Below, piece after piece: positions 60,701 to 64,000 of a DNA stretch of 64,000 bases. Source of the DNA: an uncultured Erwinia sp. (GTDB lineage Bacteria > Pseudomonadota > Gammaproteobacteria > Enterobacterales > Enterobacteriaceae); assembly GCA_946221915.1 (NCBI GenBank), contig CAMIKG010000013.1, positions 26,880 to 90,879 of the forward strand. Direction: 5' to 3'. Each line of letters begins with the position of its first letter. Within the stretch, counting starts at the first letter, position 1. Position numbers and translations under genes: made by a program. Under the pieces are notes generated by a model that was not told the origin of the DNA, made no database searches, and worked only from the letters and a program-made list of their open reading frames with translations.

Positions 60701-62286
60701 AGGGCAGTGAAGCAGACGCTGGTGCGGCCGACAGCTCGGCGCGGGAGAGCAGCGGACGCGATGTCAGGCCCAAAGCCACGCGCACCAGCATCCGTTTTCG
60801 TGAGTGGCTGAGTCTCTACCCCAGAGATAAAGATGAATCCTTAGTGGATTATGCGGTGCGCCTCAGTCTTAACTATGAAGGCAATGTCTCCAGCCAGATG
60901 ATTGCCGACTACCTTGGCGTCGATATTGACGCGATGATGCAGCGGCGCGATGAGCTGGCCCTGAATCATCTCAGCTGGGAAGAGGAGCGGCAGTGGTTTC
61001 GCGCCACGCCGCGTAAGCCAGGGGAAAGTGAACTCGACTATGCCACGCGTTTGTATTTTGTGCGTGAGCAACAGAGTGCAGCGGGAATGGTGATAACCAA
61101 AATCAGCAACAACAGGATCGCCAGTTTTGCCGGTACGAGTGCCCCGGCGCTTAACCGTAATATTTCACGCCTGAGAAAAGTCACTATCTGGATGAATAAT
61201 CATCCCCCCAGGGCGCAGGAGGATGAATTTCTTTGGGTGACGGACAGCAGCGAGATGGGGCAGAAGAAGCAGTACGCACTGCGTCTGTTCAGAGAGCGCG
61301 CCGTTGGAAACCAAAGAAAAACGGTCACTCTTGATGATATTGCACAACGTCTGGATACCAGCAAACCCACGCTACAGCTCTGGTTAAATGAAGCGCGTGA
61401 GGCGTGGTTTCGCGACAGGCCGCGTCAGGATGAGAAGGTCAGCGGCAACGCGAATGATCTGTTTGTGCAGCGCGCTAACCAGTTTTATGCCCGGCGGCTG
61501 GCGGGATTGCGCGCACGTGAACAGATGGCGTGGCTGATCCGCGATCGTGACATCGCCACCCATGCGGGCATTACGCCGGAATCACTGAAGTTTGCGCTGG
61601 AAGCCGACTTTGAACGAAAAAATCCGCTGCCGGAACGACCATTTAGTGAGGAAGAGGGCTGGGACCCGGCGTATGGGCGGCTGCATCTCAATGTACGGAA
61701 AAATCCGCCGCTGCTGGTGGATGCCAGCGACCCAACACGCAGTGTCACGCATGAAGTGATCAGCCCAGAGGCGCGAATTTCTGATTTTGAACAGCTGGTG
61801 AGCAGAGCGCCGAAAGCGCATCAGGAGAGAATCCGGCGCGAATTTCCGCAGCAGGCACAGCGTTTGATTGCCACCGATGGCGGCGAACAGGACAGCTTTA
61901 TTGATGCTGCAGGCAATCGGCAGCAAGGGCCGTTAAGCAGATATTTCTATGTTATGCACGATGCGCAAAACCCTGAGCTGGGGGCACAAGTCAGGGCGAA
62001 GGAGCGGGTACCAGCCTGGACGTTTCTCGGCGGATATACCGGGGTTTTGCATCGGACAGAAGCCTCGCTGCGCAATGAGTTTAAAAAGATAGGGTCGCAG
62101 GCGTCGCTGACCTATTTGTGGGCGACGAAAGGTGAGGCGTCCGTCAGCGGTTTCCTTAATGCGAATATTCTGGCGTTAATGAATACCGCCAAAATGGATG
62201 GGTTCGACGCGCTGGGGAAAAATAACGTTATCATGTTTTACATTGAAGATATCGTCATCGGCTATTGCACGGTGAAAGATGTTTAG
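57775..62286 (+). CDS. Large effector-like protein with HTH-like repeats and a SET-like domain, cut by an amber codon
   Basis: 1503 codons to a TAG at 62284-62286; the same frame stays open for 150 more. No signal peptide or clear membrane segments. Residues 1-350: low-complexity proline-rich stretch near 100-125, then a helical region. About 350-375: arginine/proline-rich linker. About 410-795: repeated beta-rich units (YLNTPEGLQAVKVSADDGT, KIWFEPVTGEWRLF), like those in dermonecrotic-toxin-type Pseudomonas proteins. Near 800: a basic cluster, RCQRRRRADDQR. 834-1280: six repeats with a W-P-DYAxRL-IAxxxGI-L pattern. From 1391: a SET-N-like segment (FYVMHDAQNPELGAQVRAKE, GGYTG at 1419-1423) and a NILALMNTA block at 1464. 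AAGGAAAG precedes the ATG. Probably a secreted host-directed methyltransferase; the secretion route is unknown. Confidence 0.6.
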   Translation: MPDNVTFFQAINNSFVGNEYDPFRIFYRKGVCNTPLTPVGGKGSALGGLSMCAGQGLLPVCDVSQPAVKPVAQAVMSVAQLFTPACGKIYAGKAKFIAAEEASLPPKPSPPAKSSLPPEPSPADSAYGYVSAVCSRVDTAVSGLLNRFMFWQPALAQESTLTPADSVPSFPVANSHPSTWLIHDHRDDPALFRQQLETFLQRIDIQLSENELQKLIATLRGHDMIFFLPPDRAHGRVRRVHEDVARSNTMLYEMSIKDKGVAKESIGAKLIAFGNQQMEYSLLLFERGIQEYDVRYFVASGGEAILGYFSQVLGELFSGTLFDPHPGESNGDWLQRLALNVVSPPSAGNAFRGPRIRVAVNRPRVGRPRPQPAFAVSAAGSRQGLTGIVNSHPHSGITVQSVLQADIAGQRWHLFPNSQQRATAVQPGVTPVVSHTATRVGNSNLWRIDGLSGEYAFSYGARPNLYLNTPEGLQAVKVSADDGTLLLTDGQKIWFEPVTGEWRLFWTGNTHLTARCLPLIPEPLISTTPGATEVLASVSRLERRVWATANGRQYLEIRSPALNPNSEVTGYVEGHLEGNFFTVTRRDTLLHQQPVLSWQPTAEKWDAAASPFSLLNAAENHIDFSWLQPRPDAARLTAVYQRPGLYRHGHHYFLRWRTDAAGVSQYLAVTPAEKPAFYRPVEPLAADIRLHYHEQQQQWQLRTLTHPAFAGLPESVKVQPAQPFSPADELPWYQHMYRQGGDLWLHTGTDKQGAPEYVRVVQDSEDSDLFTLREPESDGAESVWRVRYQGDEEIALEQQRCQRRRRADDQRCAGTSSQEQPAAKIRRVQQIDAAGQQWLEQHPRESQEIGQSGDTLDRAHRRNLRYARRLLQLARATKLPRRVIAHHAGVTERELAFWLQQLSPEAERWLVDHPQHDNETDLAYAVRLWGLQQQERSVSLGDISRHTGIEARSILNFLLAESVSLKTRLQIKLPPQGSEADAGAADSSARESSGRDVRPKATRTSIRFREWLSLYPRDKDESLVDYAVRLSLNYEGNVSSQMIADYLGVDIDAMMQRRDELALNHLSWEEERQWFRATPRKPGESELDYATRLYFVREQQSAAGMVITKISNNRIASFAGTSAPALNRNISRLRKVTIWMNNHPPRAQEDEFLWVTDSSEMGQKKQYALRLFRERAVGNQRKTVTLDDIAQRLDTSKPTLQLWLNEAREAWFRDRPRQDEKVSGNANDLFVQRANQFYARRLAGLRAREQMAWLIRDRDIATHAGITPESLKFALEADFERKNPLPERPFSEEEGWDPAYGRLHLNVRKNPPLLVDASDPTRSVTHEVISPEARISDFEQLVSRAPKAHQERIRREFPQQAQRLIATDGGEQDSFIDAAGNRQQGPLSRYFYVMHDAQNPELGAQVRAKERVPAWTFLGGYTGVLHRTEASLRNEFKKIGSQASLTYLWATKGEASVSGFLNANILALMNTAKMDGFDALGKNNVIMFYIEDIVIGYCTVKDV

Positions 62287-62739
62287 AAAGATGAACAGTT
62301 GCTGGTTGATTATGGGAAATTTTACCAGCCTGATTACGAAATTCAGACGACGCTGAATAATGATATTATTCGTCTTATTGCGCAGGCCGAAAATACCTGT
62401 TTTATCGTAAAAGATATTTATGGCCAGATGGCACATATTTATGGCCCGAACGGAGCCGTGGATGCCGTGCCTGAAAACGTCCCGAGTCATATTCTGCAGG
62501 AGCGTAAGGACGCCCGCGGCATTATTCGCTACGACGTGGTGAATAAAAAGGGCGGGAAGATATTTTATAACCGCAAACATGACGCCTGGAATCTCTATCG
62601 TACACTGGCAAAAGCGCTGTATCCCAACGCCGGACGTGATATGACGGAACAGAAAATTCACCAGATGCAGGCGGTGGTCGCCGGTGTTTATCCGCAGGAA
62701 GAGGGCGCGGTAAAACCGGAGCCTGATGACGAACGTTAA
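62287..62739 (+). pseudogene. C-terminal end of the SET-like protein, downstream of the amber codon
   Basis: 150 in-frame codons continuing from the TAG. They begin KDEQLLVDYGKFY, which matches the end of SET domains (I-x-x-GEELTxDYG) and holds the conserved active-site tyrosine (Tyr1513 in continuous numbering). A TTG at 62299 could start a separate product but has no ribosome site. A single C-to-T change of CAG would create this stop, so a recent nonsense mutation is the simplest reading; readthrough is possible. Confidence 0.65.
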
Positions 62740-62882
62740 TCTTTTTCCTGACTGTCACAAACAACCTGATTCAGGTTGAACATTCTTTTCAGATAAGAGA
62801 TTCGTAAAGGCGAGTGAGTATATTCGGAGGGATTGTCAAAGTCAGTCGTAGTCTGAATGATGTCGGAATCAGCTGGGTATTT

Positions 62883-62909
62883 CCCTCAGCGCACATCTGC
62901 CGCTGAGGG
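62883..62909. other. Hairpin downstream of the SorC-type regulator gene
   Basis: CCCTCAGCG and CGCTGAGGG form a 9-bp stem with a 9-base loop, 12 bp past the stop of the minus-strand regulator. It lacks a strong T run. The rest of the gap 62740-62921 shows nothing further. Confidence 0.45.
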
Positions 62910-62921
62910 AATCGCTAATTT

Positions 62922-63866
62922 CTACACCAGCAGCCGTGCTGTCGGATAATCGACCACAATCACATTGATATAGTTGCCGGTCAGCGCGCCACGAATGGCG
63001 TTGGCTTTCTCTTTGCCGCCTGCCAGCGCCACCACCTGCGGGCACTGGCGCAACTGCTCCAGCTCCATGCCAATCACCGGATCTTCCTCTTTGCTGAGCA
63101 CCGCATTACCGGCTGCGTCGTAGTAGTGCAGGCAAAGATCGCCCACCGCACCGCGTTCAGCAAGGGTTTGCAGCATCGCTTCATCATAGTAGTTGCCGGA
63201 ATTACGCAGCAGCTGCGACGGTTCCAGGTCGCCGACGCCAACGATCGCCACATCCACTTCGGCGAATTTTTTCACCACTTCCGCCACGTCCGGCGTGGAA
63301 ACCATGCGCGCACGCTCATCTACCGCGCGTTCGATACTCTGCGATGGCAGCAGCCAGGCCGGGCAACTGAGGTGCGCCGCGAGAGTTTGCGTCAGAATGG
63401 TCGCCTGCACATTGCCATTCGCGCCGACGCCGCCCAGCAGCTGGATCACGCCGCTGGCTTTTACGCTTTGCGGATGCAGTTCATCGACCATGGCGCGGAT
63501 GGTGCTGCTCCAGGAGGAGAGGCCGACCAGATCGTCAGGACGGATGCGGGTTTCCATATAGTGCGCCGCGGCGGAACCGATCGCCTGTTTGATCTGCTGT
63601 GGCGTGGCGCCATCCGGCACATCGACCACAATCGCCTGCTGAATGCCGTACTTCTCTTCAATGCTTTTTTCCAGCGCCGGGAAGATATTGGTTGGCTGCA
63701 CCACGCTAATCTTCACCAGCCCCTCTTTCAGGCAGCGGTTGAGAATGCGTGAGACAAAGGATTGCGACAGATTGAGCGAACGGGCGATATCTGACTGCTT
63801 CTGATTTTCCATGTAATAGAGCGTGGCGATCTTCACCATCAGACGCTGCTCATCCTGCTTTGACAT
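62922..63866 (-). CDS. SorC/DeoR-like sugar-binding transcriptional regulator
   Basis: 314 residues from the ATG at 63866, which has a strong GAGGAGGA ribosome site; 29 further codons upstream are open but unlikely. N-terminal helix-turn-helix SDIARSLNLSQSFVSR, then the phosphosugar-binding domain of the SorC family (GLSSWSSTIRAMVDEL, IQLLGGVGANG, VAIVGVGDLEPSQLL, GDLCLHYYDAAG, ALAGGKEKANAI). Such proteins control sugar or polyol operons in response to a phosphorylated sugar. The target operon is presumably outside the window. Confidence 0.85.
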   Translation of the reverse strand: MSKQDEQRLMVKIATLYYMENQKQSDIARSLNLSQSFVSRILNRCLKEGLVKISVVQPTNIFPALEKSIEEKYGIQQAIVVDVPDGATPQQIKQAIGSAAAHYMETRIRPDDLVGLSSWSSTIRAMVDELHPQSVKASGVIQLLGGVGANGNVQATILTQTLAAHLSCPAWLLPSQSIERAVDERARMVSTPDVAEVVKKFAEVDVAIVGVGDLEPSQLLRNSGNYYDEAMLQTLAERGAVGDLCLHYYDAAGNAVLSKEEDPVIGMELEQLRQCPQVVALAGGKEKANAIRGALTGNYINVIVVDYPTARLLV

Positions 63867-63968
63867 AGTTCCTCCTCCAGACGACAAGGCATTGTCGTGC
63901 AAATCGTTACTGCTGTATAGGCTGGCGGCATATTCCTTCCTGCTCATGAGCACGGGGGAGCACCTATT

Positions 63969-63996
63969 CCCTCCCCCATAAAATGGGGGAGGGTTA
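63969..63996. repeat. Short palindromic repeat at the window end
   Basis: CCCTCCCCCA and TGGGGGAGGG flank TAAAA. It closely resembles the reverse complement of the element at 23793-23821, indicating a small dispersed intergenic repeat family. Confidence 0.6.
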
Positions 63997-64000
63997 GGGA

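Noticed and set aside
62284..62286. TAG read as a pyrrolysine codon
   Set aside because: No pyl genes are visible, the organism is an enterobacterium, and one C-to-T change from CAG explains it.
62299..62739. Independent gene starting at a TTG codon
   Set aside because: No ribosome site, same frame as the upstream gene, and its beginning completes the SET motif, so it is the separated end of that gene.
1..64000. tRNA or rRNA genes
   Set aside because: No cloverleaf, CCA-ended or rRNA-like segment was recognised in any gap.

Overview
The window is chromosomal DNA of an enterobacterium. Gene content and order match the Escherichia coli dedD to men segment (dedD-cvpA-purF-ubiX-his transport-yfcHGFD-pta-ackA-yfbVUTSR-alaA-lrhA-nuo-elaA/elaB-menFDHBCE), and nearly every core protein can be recognised from its E. 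coli counterpart. Several features suggest an Erwiniaceae-type genome (Pantoea/Erwinia): argT, folX, yfcE, yfcC, rbn and elaD are missing from their E. coli positions, opgD sits here, and there are dispersed GC-rich palindromic repeats. The family assignment is inference. I saw no rRNA, tRNA, CRISPR array, integrase or intact insertion sequence.

Layout. 1-3.9 kb: the dedD 3' end, a repeat-rich gap, the PurR-controlled cvpA-purF unit and ubiX. 4-7.2 kb: hisJQMP, a basic amino acid ABC importer behind a sigma54 promoter with NtrC-like sites. 7.4-10.5 kb: yfcH, yfcG, yfcF, yfcD. 10.6-16.3 kb: an AT-richer accessory island with a small secreted four-cysteine peptide and a carbapenem antibiotic cluster carA-carB-carC-carE-carF-carG; carD, carH and carR are absent. 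16.3-25.7 kb: pta-ackA, yfbV, yfbU, yfbT, yfbS, yfbR, alaA. 25.7-28.3 kb: an enterobacterial repeat, a long leader and lrhA. 28.3-43.4 kb: the complete 13-gene nuo operon for respiratory complex I, with nuoC and nuoD fused. 43.5-50.4 kb: a membrane protein with a papain-like C-terminal domain coupled to an MFS transporter, elaA, an Abi-type HEPN gene with a candidate divergent small RNA, opgD, elaB and a second copy of the palindromic repeat. 50.4-57.6 kb: menFDHBCE for menaquinone, with a partial duplication at the menC/menE junction. 57.8-62.7 kb: a very large effector-like gene with tandem helix-turn-helix-like repeats and a C-terminal SET-like domain, split by one in-frame amber codon. 62.9-64 kb: a SorC-family regulator.

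How the genes fit together. The core describes a facultative respirer: complex I feeds quinones, men genes supply menaquinone, ubiX serves ubiquinone, and pta-ackA handles acetate overflow. The accessory parts point to competition and host or phage interaction: a beta-lactam producer with its own immunity genes, a probable phage-defence RNase, and a probable host-directed chromatin-modifying effector. The most notable loci are the carD-less carbapenem cluster, the HEPN gene with its candidate RNA, and the amber-interrupted SET protein.
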